This document shows, piece after piece, positions 23,130-31,105 of a DNA stretch of 45,447 nucleotides. The notes under the pieces were generated by a model. The model saw only the letters and a list, made by a program, of their open reading frames with translations, had not been told where the DNA came from and ran no database searches. Within the stretch, counting starts at the first letter, position 1. Each line of letters begins with the position of its first letter. The translations under genes and the position numbers were made by a program. Source of the DNA: an uncultured Clostridia bacterium (GTDB lineage Bacteria > Bacillota > Clostridia > Christensenellales > Borkfalkiaceae); the NCBI GenBank assembly GCA_934271245.1, contig CAKQQY010000013.1, forward strand, positions 1-45,447, in the 5' to 3' direction.

Positions 23130-24494
23130 TTACGCTTCTTCGCGTAAATGCGCTTTTCTTTCGGATTTTCTGTTTACCTTGGTAAATATAAATCCGATAA
23201 TGATGAACGAATAGTACGCTAAAACTCTCCAGGTAATCATTGCGGGGAACGCAAGACCCGCCGTCGTTATTCCCGTGGAGAACAACAAATAGAAAGATAA
23301 GTCCGCCGCGCCGGAGTTGCCGGGGGTCGGTACGAACGAAATGCTTATATAAAGTATAATGCAAAGTTGCACAACCTGTAACCATTCGTGGAACCCGTCT
23401 GCGTTAATAAGGTCGAACCCGAACAATTTAAGGGTAAAGTACGCAATGGTCGAAAGAGCGATGTTTTCCATTAAGCTCAGCACGAATTCGGTAACGAAAA
23501 CGAGAGGGTTTTTGGAAATCATTTTTAAGCATTTAGAGTTGTGAACTACGTTTTTAATGGTTTTATAGGTGGTAAGTTCGGGCTTTTTGACTATGCGAAG
23601 TTTGTTTCCGATTTTCATTACCACTTTAACGAGCCAGGCGCTGAATCTCGGCAGGAAAGAGAACACGATAACCAGAAACGGAAGGAAGAAACATAAAGCG
23701 AGCCCCACTATCGCCATTACTTTGATAACGTTTTCGTAACTGCCGAGAGGGTTAAAAGCAGGGTCGCCCCCGGGGAAAACAACGCCCCTTAAATAGAGAA
23801 CCAGCGACACTAAAGACAATAAAACGAAAGCGAGTTGGTTTAAAAAGAACGCCGCGATAGGAAGAGCCGACGCTACGCCGCCGTGAATTCCGTGCTTTGA
23901 AAGGTGATAAATTTCGAACGGTTGACCGCCTACGGCAAGGGGGGTAACGTTGTTGTAGTAATGCCCGATTACCGCCGTTTCCATACACGTTTTAAAGTGC
24001 CACTTTTTCGTTAAATACTTGCTCATAACGGAAAGCTTAAGACCTTTTGCCAGAAAGCACACAAACAAAGCGATAAGGGCGAATGCGAGATAGAATCCGT
24101 GGTTGGTGAAAATTGCTTTTATATCGTCCCAACCGGCGAGTTGTTTGTCGCTCGGACCGAAAAAGTCGTTATAAAAAGTGTACGCCAAAACGCCGACTAC
24201 GAAAACGATGAAAATAACCGTGAAAAGAGTTTTGAAAAATTTCTGACGTTTATTTATTGCGCTTTCGTCGTTAAAACCGAGAATTTTGGTCATAACGAGT
24301 TGTTTTGCGGCTTGTTTATCGGTTTTTCTGTCTTCGGCGCGTTGCATTTTCTTTTCTTTTTTCAACTGCTTTTTCGCCGAATCGATTTCTTGTTTTTCGA
24401 TTGTTTCCGCGTCTATTTCTACGATAGACGGCTCTTTTGTAGATTCGTCTATCTCTATTTTGTGAAAAATAGGCGGTTCCTGATTATTGCACAT
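23130..24494 (-). CDS. Flippase-like integral membrane protein (lysylphosphatidylglycerol synthase TM region family)
   Basis: A 454-residue protein. The first about 75 residues are charged and cytoplasmic (KKQLKKEKKMQRAEDRKTDK). They are followed by about eight membrane helices of the UPF0104/AglD-type flippase-like domain, with the marker segment GHYYNNVTPLAVGGQPFEIY and PTPGNSGAADLSFYLLF near the C-terminus. Family members flip or transfer lipid-linked groups; the aminoacyltransferase domain of MprF is absent. The predicted promoter ends nine bases before the ATG, so the mRNA should be nearly leaderless. It is divergent from the glycosyltransferase at 24590 and convergent with glf. Confidence 0.88.
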   Translation of the reverse strand: MCNNQEPPIFHKIEIDESTKEPSIVEIDAETIEKQEIDSAKKQLKKEKKMQRAEDRKTDKQAAKQLVMTKILGFNDESAINKRQKFFKTLFTVIFIVFVVGVLAYTFYNDFFGPSDKQLAGWDDIKAIFTNHGFYLAFALIALFVCFLAKGLKLSVMSKYLTKKWHFKTCMETAVIGHYYNNVTPLAVGGQPFEIYHLSKHGIHGGVASALPIAAFFLNQLAFVLLSLVSLVLYLRGVVFPGGDPAFNPLGSYENVIKVMAIVGLALCFFLPFLVIVFSFLPRFSAWLVKVVMKIGNKLRIVKKPELTTYKTIKNVVHNSKCLKMISKNPLVFVTEFVLSLMENIALSTIAYFTLKLFGFDLINADGFHEWLQVVQLCIILYISISFVPTPGNSGAADLSFYLLFSTGITTAGLAFPAMITWRVLAYYSFIIIGFIFTKVNRKSERKAHLREEA

Positions 24495-24503
24495 AGTGTT
24501 CTT

Positions 24504-24532
24504 ATTCTACTATAATATTTTGTCAATGTCAA
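24504..24532 (-). promoter_or_regulatory. Promoter of the flippase-like gene
   Basis: On the minus strand TTGACA (24532-24527) and TAGAAT (24509-24504) are separated by 17 bases. A second TTGACA follows directly. The -10 box ends nine bases before the ATG, giving a leader of about three bases. Confidence 0.6.
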
Positions 24533-24554
24533 ATAAAAATGACAATTTAGCGGC

Positions 24555-24583
24555 TTGACTTAAAATAACAAATATTGTATAGT
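24555..24583 (+). promoter_or_regulatory. Promoter of the glycosyltransferase gene
   Basis: TTGACT (24555-24560) and TATAGT (24578-24583) are separated by 17 bases. Only six bases separate the -10 box from the ATG at 24590, so transcription should begin at or next to the start codon. Confidence 0.65.
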
Positions 24584-24589
24584 GTAACT

Positions 24590-25624
24590 ATGGTAGGGTT
24601 AAACGAAAGAAATACGGAAACTCCGTTATCAGGGAATAAAACGATTTCGGTGATAGTGCCTTGCTATAATTCGGAAAAATATCTCGAAAATTGTTTTAAC
24701 TGTCTCGATAATTCCGCGTATAAAAATCTCGAAATAATATTCGTGGACGACGGCAGTACGGATAACACCGCGGAGATTATAAAAAAATACGCGGCGGAAA
24801 GGGAAAACGTTTTATACGAAAGAGTAAACCACACGGGCGTTGCGGGGGCGAGAAACAAAGGGTTGGAACTTGCCGGCGGCGAATATATCACTTTTTACGA
24901 CGCCGACGACGAAATAACGCCGAATCACTTTTCAAACCTTAAACGGGCGTTGGAAAGTAACGACGCCGACGTTTCGGTCTGCGCATTTAAAAGAAAACAC
25001 GTAAAAGATAAAAAAAACGGCAAACCGTGTAAGGTAAAGATTTTTACGGGAAACGATTGCGAAGAGCGATTGCTTTGCCAGAATACTTTCGACTATTGTT
25101 TGTGGAATAAACTTTACCGCGCGGAAATTATAAAGGAAAACGGACTGGCTTTTCCCGTCGGGGCGAGATACGGCGAAGACTCTTATTTTAACTACTTTTA
25201 TTTTAAAAAGGTAAAAAAGGCGGCGTTTTCGACCGCGCCGACCTATAATTATAAGAAAAACGAAGGAAGTCTTGTCCGCGAAAGTTTCAAAGAAAGCCGT
25301 CTCGATATCTTCAACAACTTAAAGGTCGTTATCGACGACGCTGAAAAAAGCGGCGGCGCGTTTACCCGTTCCGCTCACGCCGCAAGAGCGCTTTTTATAA
25401 CCGAAGCGTTGTATTTTATACTGAAATTCAAATACAAGAACAAAGCCGTTACGAATAAACTCGTAACCCTTTTAAAGCAAGACTTGAAACACTTAAAAAA
25501 ATGTAAAAGGGTCGCGCTTTACAGAAGGATTCTTATACCGCTCGTACCGGCGGTGGCTGCCATGGCTTTCGGTAAAACGGGCAAAAAGACGGAAGATAAA
25601 CTTCCCGAAAATTTTAAGGACTGA
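24590..25624 (+). CDS. Family 2 glycosyltransferase
   Basis: About 344 residues from the ATG at 24590; a TTG at 24575 would lie within the promoter and is rejected. The GT-A fold is clear: ISVIVPCYNSEKYLENC (about 20-36), IIFVDDGSTDNTAEII, GVAGARNKGLELAGGEYI and the metal-binding YDADDE. The C-terminal third is basic and may touch the membrane. No signal or membrane anchor is obvious. It is divergent from the flippase-like gene and close to glf, so it may use a nucleotide sugar such as UDP-galactofuranose for a surface polymer; acceptor and donor are not readable. Confidence 0.9.
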   Translation: MVGLNERNTETPLSGNKTISVIVPCYNSEKYLENCFNCLDNSAYKNLEIIFVDDGSTDNTAEIIKKYAAERENVLYERVNHTGVAGARNKGLELAGGEYITFYDADDEITPNHFSNLKRALESNDADVSVCAFKRKHVKDKKNGKPCKVKIFTGNDCEERLLCQNTFDYCLWNKLYRAEIIKENGLAFPVGARYGEDSYFNYFYFKKVKKAAFSTAPTYNYKKNEGSLVRESFKESRLDIFNNLKVVIDDAEKSGGAFTRSAHAARALFITEALYFILKFKYKNKAVTNKLVTLLKQDLKHLKKCKRVALYRRILIPLVPAVAAMAFGKTGKKTEDKLPENFKD

Positions 25625-25676
25625 AAACCGAATATAACGGATTATATAATATTTTAGGAAAATAAGGAATAGAAAA

Positions 25677-26900
25677 ATGCAGATTTACGAAGAACTTTTG
25701 GAACGCGGACTTATCGCGCAGGTTACCGACGAAGAAGAAATCAAACAACTCATAAACAACGGCGGAGCGAGATTTTATATAGGTTTCGACCCCACCGCCG
25801 ATTCCCTTCACGTAGGGCATTTTATGGCTCTTTGCCTTATGAAAAGATTGCAGATGGCCGGCAATCGCCCCGTCGTTTTAATAGGCGGCGGCACGGGTTA
25901 TATAGGCGACCCGTCGGGAAGAACGGATATGCGTTCGATGATGACGCCGGAAATAATTCAGCATAACTGCGATTGCTTTAAAAAGCAGATGGAAAGGTTT
26001 ATCGAATTCGGCGAAGACAAAGCCGTTATGGTAAACAACGCCGACTGGCTTTTAAAACTTAATTATATAGATTTACTACGTGATGTCGGCGCGTGCTTTT
26101 CCGTCAACAATATGTTAAGGGCGGAATGTTATAAACAAAGAATGGAAAAAGGATTATCCTTTCTCGAATTCAACTATATGATTATGCAGTCTTACGACTT
26201 TTTGTATCTGCATAACCATTACGGTTGCAATATGCAGTTCGGCGGCGACGACCAGTGGAGCAACATGCTCGGCGGAACGGAACTTATCAGAAAGAAAACG
26301 GGCGACGACGCTTACGCCATGACGATAACTCTTTTACTTAACAGCGAAGGCAAAAAGATGGGCAAAACGGCGAAAGGCGCGGTTTGGCTCGACCCGAACA
26401 AAACTTCTCCGTTCGAATTCTATCAGTACTGGAGAAACGTAGACGACGCCGACGTTATGAAGTGCATTAAAATGCTTACCTTCCTGCCGCTTTCCGACAT
26501 TAAAGAAATGGAAAAATGGAGCGACGACAGAATTAACGAGAAAAAGGAAATTTTGGCGTACGAACTCACCGAACTCGTCCACGGAAAGGAAGAAGCGGAT
26601 AAAGCCAAAGAAGCCGCGAGAGCGCTTTTCTCGGGCGAAGGCGACGATTCCAACATGCCTTCGACCACTTTAACGGACGAAGATTTCACCGACGGGAAAA
26701 TCACCGTTTCCGATTTGCTCGTTAAGTGCAAACTTACCGCAAGCAAAGGGGAAGCGAAAAGACTTATTCAGCAGGGCGGCGTAACCGTAGACGGCGAAAA
26801 GGTCACCGATTTTAACGAAACCTATGATAAATCCCGCTTTACGGACGGCTTAAAAATCAAAAAGGGCAAAAAAGTTTTCCATAAAGCAATCGTTCAATAA
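25677..26900 (+). CDS. tyrS: Tyrosyl-tRNA synthetase
   Basis: A 407-residue class I synthetase of the bacterial TyrRS type. It has the HIGH-like motif FDPTADSLHVGH, the tyrosine-site segments QSYDFLYLH and GGDDQWSNMLGG, a KMSKS-like KMGKT, and a C-terminal S4 domain (about 340-407, KLTASKGEAKRLIQQGGVTV). AAGGA precedes ATG. No T-box leader is present in the 52-base gap upstream. It ends just before a strong bidirectional terminator. Confidence 0.97.
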   Translation: MQIYEELLERGLIAQVTDEEEIKQLINNGGARFYIGFDPTADSLHVGHFMALCLMKRLQMAGNRPVVLIGGGTGYIGDPSGRTDMRSMMTPEIIQHNCDCFKKQMERFIEFGEDKAVMVNNADWLLKLNYIDLLRDVGACFSVNNMLRAECYKQRMEKGLSFLEFNYMIMQSYDFLYLHNHYGCNMQFGGDDQWSNMLGGTELIRKKTGDDAYAMTITLLLNSEGKKMGKTAKGAVWLDPNKTSPFEFYQYWRNVDDADVMKCIKMLTFLPLSDIKEMEKWSDDRINEKKEILAYELTELVHGKEEADKAKEAARALFSGEGDDSNMPSTTLTDEDFTDGKITVSDLLVKCKLTASKGEAKRLIQQGGVTVDGEKVTDFNETYDKSRFTDGLKIKKGKKVFHKAIVQ

Positions 26901-26906
26901 AGAAAA

Positions 26907-26940
26907 AAAACGAGCGGCGAATGTTTCGCCGCTCGTTTTT
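26907..26940. terminator. Bidirectional terminator between tyrS and rplI
   Basis: AAAACGAGCGGCGA (26907-26920) pairs over 14 positions with TCGCCGCTCGTTTT (26926-26939), loop ATGTT. T runs occur on both strands, so it serves the two convergent genes. Confidence 0.85.
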
Positions 26941-26980
26941 AACAATCATTAAATTTAGATTAAGTTATAAGTGGAATCGG

Positions 26981-27421
26981 TTAGTTTACGACTTCCACTT
27001 TTATTTTCGCGCTTTCTTCCGCCGAGATACGAACGGTAACGTCGTAAGTGCCGGCAACTTTTATGTTGGATTCTAATATAATCTTTTTCTTATCTACGTT
27101 AAAGCCCATATCCGCGAGTTTTTCCGCGATTTCTTTATTGGTTATCGCGCCGAAAAATTTGCCCGCTTCGCCCGCTTTCGCCTGAATGGTGACTTTGGTT
27201 CCGTGGAGTTTGTCGCGAAGTTCTTTGTTTGCTTTAAGGGTTTCGGCTCTGTGGAAGGCTTCCGCCGCTTTCTGCGTTCTGTTATCGTTTACGGCTTGCG
27301 CGTCCGCCGCTTTCGCAAGACCGTTTTTTATTAAAAAGTTTCTGGCGAATCCGTCTTTCGCTTCTATGATGTCGCCCGCTTTGCCCGAGCCTTTTACGTC
27401 TTTAAGTAATACGACTTTCAT
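26981..27421 (-). CDS. rplI: 50S ribosomal protein L9
   Basis: A 146-residue L9. The N-terminal rRNA-binding domain starts MKVVLLKDVKGSGKAGDIIE and contains GFARNFLIKNGLA. A long connecting helix follows, then the C-terminal domain with GKFFGAITNKEIAEKL. AAAGGAG precedes ATG. It is transcribed alone from its own promoter, without the usual rpsF-ssb-rpsR or gdpP neighbours in this window. Confidence 0.97.
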   Translation of the reverse strand: MKVVLLKDVKGSGKAGDIIEAKDGFARNFLIKNGLAKAADAQAVNDNRTQKAAEAFHRAETLKANKELRDKLHGTKVTIQAKAGEAGKFFGAITNKEIAEKLADMGFNVDKKKIILESNIKVAGTYDVTVRISAEESAKIKVEVVN

Positions 27422-27445
27422 ATTTTCGCTCCTTTATTTTTATTT

Positions 27446-27474
27446 ATTTTAACTTTATTTTTATAAATTGTCAA
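27446..27474 (-). promoter_or_regulatory. Promoter of rplI
   Basis: On the minus strand TTGACA (27474-27469) and TAAAAT (27451-27446) are separated by 17 bases. The leader is about 18 bases and contains the ribosome site. Confidence 0.75.
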
Positions 27475-27533
27475 CGGTAGCGGTATATTTTTCGCTAAAA
27501 AGGAGAACATAAAATAAAAAGGAGATGAAAAAT

Positions 27534-27677
27534 ATGAACAAAAATCATTCTATCAAATGCGACGTAAGAACGTGTCGCCACAATGCGGAAGGTTGCAACT
27601 GTCAACTCGACCAGATTAAAGTTACCTGCGGCTGTGGAGACGATTGCACCTGCTGCGGAAGTTACGACGAAAAGTAA
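27534..27677 (+). CDS. DUF1540 small cysteine-rich protein
   Basis: A 47-residue protein with nine cysteines in the DUF1540 pattern: C-x4-C-x6-C-x-C at the start and VTCGCGDDCTCC near the end. Such proteins probably bind a metal; their function is unknown. GGAG at 27521-27524 favours the ATG at 27534 over the in-frame ATG at 27525, which lies directly against it. It stands alone between rplI and a terminator. Confidence 0.88.
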   Translation: MNKNHSIKCDVRTCRHNAEGCNCQLDQIKVTCGCGDDCTCCGSYDEK

Positions 27678-27731
27678 CTTTTAACTTTTCGTAAAAATCA
27701 AAATTGACAAAAGATACGCAAAAGATTTAAA

Positions 27732-27769
27732 AAAATCCGAAAGCCCTTAAAAAAGGACTTTCGGATTTT
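27732..27769. terminator. Terminator, stronger on the minus strand
   Basis: AAAATCCGAAAG (27732-27743) and CTTTCGGATTTT (27758-27769) form a 12-bp stem with a partly paired loop. On the minus strand it is followed by seven T; on the plus strand by TTTTC only. It can end the DUF1540 transcript and the short minus-strand transcript. Confidence 0.75.
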
Positions 27770-27822
27770 CATATATTATTCAAAAAAATTTAGCACGTAA
27801 AAGTGTTTTATGTCTTATTTCA
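27732..27822 (-). ncRNA. Candidate small RNA of about 90-95 bases
   Basis: A strong minus-strand promoter at 27856-27829 would start a transcript near 27822, ending at the terminator at 27769-27732 with its T run at about 27731-27725. Nothing in this short unit has a ribosome site and a convincing frame. The 5' part contains ACGTG twice and a small CAC/GTG hairpin. It matches no RNA family that I recognise. The 27678-27930 gap otherwise holds only this unit. Confidence 0.4.
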
Positions 27823-27828
27823 CGTATC

Positions 27829-27856
27829 ATTGTAACACGATATTTGCGTTTGTCAA
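27829..27856 (-). promoter_or_regulatory. Promoter of the candidate small RNA
   Basis: On the minus strand TTGACA (27856-27851) and TACAAT (27834-27829) are separated by 16 bases. It points away from greA toward the DUF1540 terminator. Confidence 0.55.
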
Positions 27857-27939
27857 TACCTTTTTGAAAAAAACTTCCAAAAATTGTTATTTTTTTAGAA
27901 CGTTCGCCCTTTTAACGAGTCTTAATTGTCACATATAGG

Positions 27940-27968
27940 TTGACAAAAAGGGCTTATTATATTATAAT
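27940..27968 (+). promoter_or_regulatory. Promoter of greA-lysS
   Basis: TTGACA (27940-27945) and TATAAT (27963-27968) are an exact consensus pair separated by 17 bases. The start would be near 27975, about 55 bases before greA. Confidence 0.85.
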
Positions 27969-28030
27969 GTTTTATCAGAATCAGAAGTGGGAGTATGCTC
28001 GCTTATTTATAAAACGGAGGGCCTATAGTT

Positions 28031-28498
28031 ATGGCAGAAGAAGTAATTTTAACCAAAGAAGGTAAAGAAGAACTCGAAAAACGTTTAGAATACCTTAAAC
28101 TTACGAAAAGAGCGGAAATAACCGAAAGAATCAAAACCGCGAGAGAATTCGGCGACCTTTCGGAAAACGCGGAATACGACGCGGCTAAAAACGAACAGGC
28201 TATGTGCGAAGGCGAGATTTTAGAAATCGAAGCCAAATTAAAATACGCGGTTATTATTAAAGACAACGCTAAAAAAGGCACCGTTTCTTTGGGTAACAAA
28301 GTAGACTTCGAAGATACGGACACCAAAGAAGCGTATACTTACGAAATAGTCGGTACCACCGAAGCGGACGTGGAAGCGGGCAGAATATCCAACGAATCGC
28401 CCGTAGGAAACGCTCTTCTCGGCAAAAAGGCGGGCGACGTCGTGAACATTACCGTTCCGTCGGGAGTTATGTCCGTTAAAATCAAAAAAGTTTATTGA
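28031..28498 (+). CDS. greA: Transcription elongation factor GreA
   Basis: A 155-residue GreA, which rescues backtracked RNA polymerase by stimulating transcript cleavage. The N-terminal coiled coil (about 5-75) includes GDLSENAEYDAAKNEQ with the acidic tip residues that enter the polymerase channel. The C-terminal FKBP-like domain ends in SPVGNALLGKKAGDVVNITV. CGGAGG lies upstream. It is followed after 13 bases by lysS, a common pairing in Firmicutes. Confidence 0.97.
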   Translation: MAEEVILTKEGKEELEKRLEYLKLTKRAEITERIKTAREFGDLSENAEYDAAKNEQAMCEGEILEIEAKLKYAVIIKDNAKKGTVSLGNKVDFEDTDTKEAYTYEIVGTTEADVEAGRISNESPVGNALLGKKAGDVVNITVPSGVMSVKIKKVY

Positions 28499-28511
28499 TA
28501 AAGGTTTTATT

Positions 28512-30023
28512 ATGGAAGAAAAAAACTTAAATACAGTAGAAACCGCAACCGAACCCGACCTTAACGAAATTTTAAAGGTAAGAAGGGCAAAACTCGAAGA
28601 ATTGCAAAAAGCGGGCAAAAATCCTTTCGAAAAAGTCAGATACGACAGAACCGCCTACAGCGCGGACATTAAAAACGATTACGCCGCTTACGAAGGTAAA
28701 ACGGTAGGAATTGCCGGCAGACTTATCTCTAAAAGGGTAATGGGTAAAGCGTCTTTCGCCGTTATTTTAGACGGTAAAGGTACCATTCAGTGCTACCTTT
28801 CGGTGAACGATCTGGGCGACGATTACGCGGCTTTTAAAGATTACGACATAGGCGATATAGTAGGCATTACGGGCTTCGTTTTCAAAACCCGTACGGAAGA
28901 AGTTTCCGTTCACGCCAAGGAAATAGAACTTTTAAGCAAATCTCTTCTTCCTTTGCCCGAAAAGTATCACGGACTTAAAGACGAAGATACGAGATACCGC
29001 CAGAGAGAAATAGACCTTATCGCTAACCCCGAAGTGAAAGAAACGTTTATCGCTCGTTCGAAGATTATGAAAGCGATAAGAAATTATCTCGATAACGTAG
29101 GGTATCTCGAAGTGGACACTCCCGTTTTGCAACCGCTGGAAATAGGCTCGTCCGCAAGACCGTTCAAAACTTTCCATAACGCTCTCGGGATAGATATGTA
29201 TCTCCGTATCGAAACGGAACTTTACTTAAAAAGACTTATCGTCGGCGGATTCGACAAGGTGTACGAAGTAGGCAGAATCTTCCGTAACGAAGGTATGGAT
29301 AAATCGCATAACCCCGAATTCACCACGGTCGAAATGTATCAGGCGTACAGCGATTATCACGACATGATGAACCTTATCGAAGATATGTACCGCACTATTG
29401 CGAAAGAAGTCTGCGGAACGGATAAGATAACTTATCAGGGCGTGGAAATCGATATGGGCAAAGAATGGGAAAGGCTCACCATGGTAGAAGCCGTTAAAAA
29501 ATACGCCGGCGTAGATTATAACGACTGGAAAACGGACGAAGAAGCGAGAAAAGTCGCAAAGAAGATGAACGTGGAAGTGGAAGAAGGGGACGAAGCGACC
29601 AAAGGTCACGTTTTAATCGCTTTCTTCGACGCGTTCGTAGAAGAAAAACTCGTTCAGCCTACCATTATTTACGATTACCCCGTAGAAAATTCTCCGCTTG
29701 CAAAACGTAAACCGTCCAACCCCGCGTTTACCGAAAGATTCGAATACTTTATTTACGCAAGGGAAATGGGCAACGCGTTCTCCGAACTCAACGACCCCAT
29801 CGACCAGAGAGAAAGATTCGTAAAACAAGTGCAGGCGAAGAGAGCGAAAGGCGGAAACGACGCGCAGGTGGACGAAGATTTCGTTACGGCGTTAGAATAC
29901 GGCTTGCCCCCGACGGGCGGCTTGGGATTCGGCGTGGACAGGCTCGTTATGCTTTTAACCGACAGCAGTTCCATAAGGGACGTAATTCTCTTCCCCACGA
30001 TGAAACCCATTAAAAAACAGTAA
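28512..30023 (+). CDS. lysS: Lysyl-tRNA synthetase, class II
   Basis: A 503-residue class II LysRS. An N-terminal anticodon-binding OB fold (about 65-165) is followed by the catalytic domain with EVDTPVLQPLEIGSSARPF (motif 1 region), FRNEGMDKSHNPEFTTVEMY (motif 2) and GFGVDRLVMLLTDSSSIRDV (motif 3). It lies directly downstream of greA. There is no T-box or L-box in the 13-base gap. Confidence 0.97.
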   Translation: MEEKNLNTVETATEPDLNEILKVRRAKLEELQKAGKNPFEKVRYDRTAYSADIKNDYAAYEGKTVGIAGRLISKRVMGKASFAVILDGKGTIQCYLSVNDLGDDYAAFKDYDIGDIVGITGFVFKTRTEEVSVHAKEIELLSKSLLPLPEKYHGLKDEDTRYRQREIDLIANPEVKETFIARSKIMKAIRNYLDNVGYLEVDTPVLQPLEIGSSARPFKTFHNALGIDMYLRIETELYLKRLIVGGFDKVYEVGRIFRNEGMDKSHNPEFTTVEMYQAYSDYHDMMNLIEDMYRTIAKEVCGTDKITYQGVEIDMGKEWERLTMVEAVKKYAGVDYNDWKTDEEARKVAKKMNVEVEEGDEATKGHVLIAFFDAFVEEKLVQPTIIYDYPVENSPLAKRKPSNPAFTERFEYFIYAREMGNAFSELNDPIDQRERFVKQVQAKRAKGGNDAQVDEDFVTALEYGLPPTGGLGFGVDRLVMLLTDSSSIRDVILFPTMKPIKKQ

Positions 30024-30061
30024 AAGTTACAGAGTGTGAAAAAACTTTTCGGACGGAAAAA

Positions 30062-31102
30062 ATGGATAGTAAAATAACAAAATCGAGGTTGTCGAATTTT
30101 TTGTCGTACGAGTGGATATTGATGATAGTCGTCGCCGTTCTCGCCGTTTTCGGCTGGGAACTCATATATACCACGGCGGCGGTGAGAATTTCCGACGGGC
30201 AAAAATTCGTTTATTATTACGATAAAGGCGTTTCGGGGTTAAATCCTAAAACGTTCGACGAAATGCTCGACGATAACGATACTTTCAGTTACGATATTTT
30301 ATACAAAGCGTACGAACAGATGTCGGACGAAACCGCGAGCGGCGGCTACGACGTGCTGACTCTTCGTCTGTCTTTGCCCGAAGGCGACGCGATTTTCTGC
30401 GATACCAATCAGGACGAAAAGACCAAAACGAGCAGGGCGAATACGCTTATCGACACCTATTCGATTTATGACGTGAAAAGTCTTTTGAAAAACGCGAAAA
30501 AATATCTTTCCGCGCTGTTAAAAGACGAATTCGTTACGGGTAGCGCCGAAGAAATTGCCGAAACGGACGTTATGCTCGATTACGCTAATCTCGACGAAAA
30601 CAAGATAAGCGATTTGTTTTATACCCGTCTTAAAGGGGATAACAGGTTAAGAGAAGGTTCTGTTTCTCCCGAAAACGAAAAGGCGAGAATTAAAAAATTG
30701 TGCGAAGAAACGGCGTTTTTCCAAAAAGTTTTAATGTTTGACGAAACAGTAACTTCCGAAGAATCGATTTTCTATTCGTACAGAAAATACGAACAGGCTT
30801 ATACCGTTTACGAAAACAAGGAAGATTATAAAGATGCGTACGAAAACAGCACGGTAAAAAAATACGGGCTTAAAATCGACGCGTTAAAGAATCTGTACGG
30901 AAAAGACGGCGAAACGGAAGCGAAAAACAACGCGGGAAACTTCTTCTCGATTAAATCGGAAAGAAGCCTTAACGGCGTAATCGCGCTCGTTTTCAACTTC
31001 TCTAACGGAAACGACGGTATTTACGATTTGCAGTTCGAAAGTATATCGTTTTTGAACACGATTATAAGAAGTTTTTCCGTTTTAGAAAGCAAAGTCGCAT
31101 AA
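30062..31102 (+). CDS. Unrecognised membrane-anchored protein
   Basis: A 346-residue protein with one N-terminal membrane helix (WILMIVVAVLAVFGWELIY, about 18-36) and a large remainder that should lie outside the membrane if the basic N-terminus stays inside. The rest is mixed alpha/beta and acidic, with no Cys pair, catalytic motif or repeat that I recognise. A GGACGG-like site precedes the ATG. It sits between lysS and the decarboxylase gene, three bases from the latter, so it is probably part of the same operon. Confidence 0.75.
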   Translation: MDSKITKSRLSNFLSYEWILMIVVAVLAVFGWELIYTTAAVRISDGQKFVYYYDKGVSGLNPKTFDEMLDDNDTFSYDILYKAYEQMSDETASGGYDVLTLRLSLPEGDAIFCDTNQDEKTKTSRANTLIDTYSIYDVKSLLKNAKKYLSALLKDEFVTGSAEEIAETDVMLDYANLDENKISDLFYTRLKGDNRLREGSVSPENEKARIKKLCEETAFFQKVLMFDETVTSEESIFYSYRKYEQAYTVYENKEDYKDAYENSTVKKYGLKIDALKNLYGKDGETEAKNNAGNFFSIKSERSLNGVIALVFNFSNGNDGIYDLQFESISFLNTIIRSFSVLESKVA

Positions 31103-31105
31103 AAA

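Noticed and set aside
25625..25676. T-box leader before tyrS
   Set aside because: The gap is 52 bases and has no T-box sequence or antiterminator.
27732..27769. ATG frame inside the candidate small RNA terminator
   Set aside because: It has no ribosome site and runs through the terminator stem into the T run.
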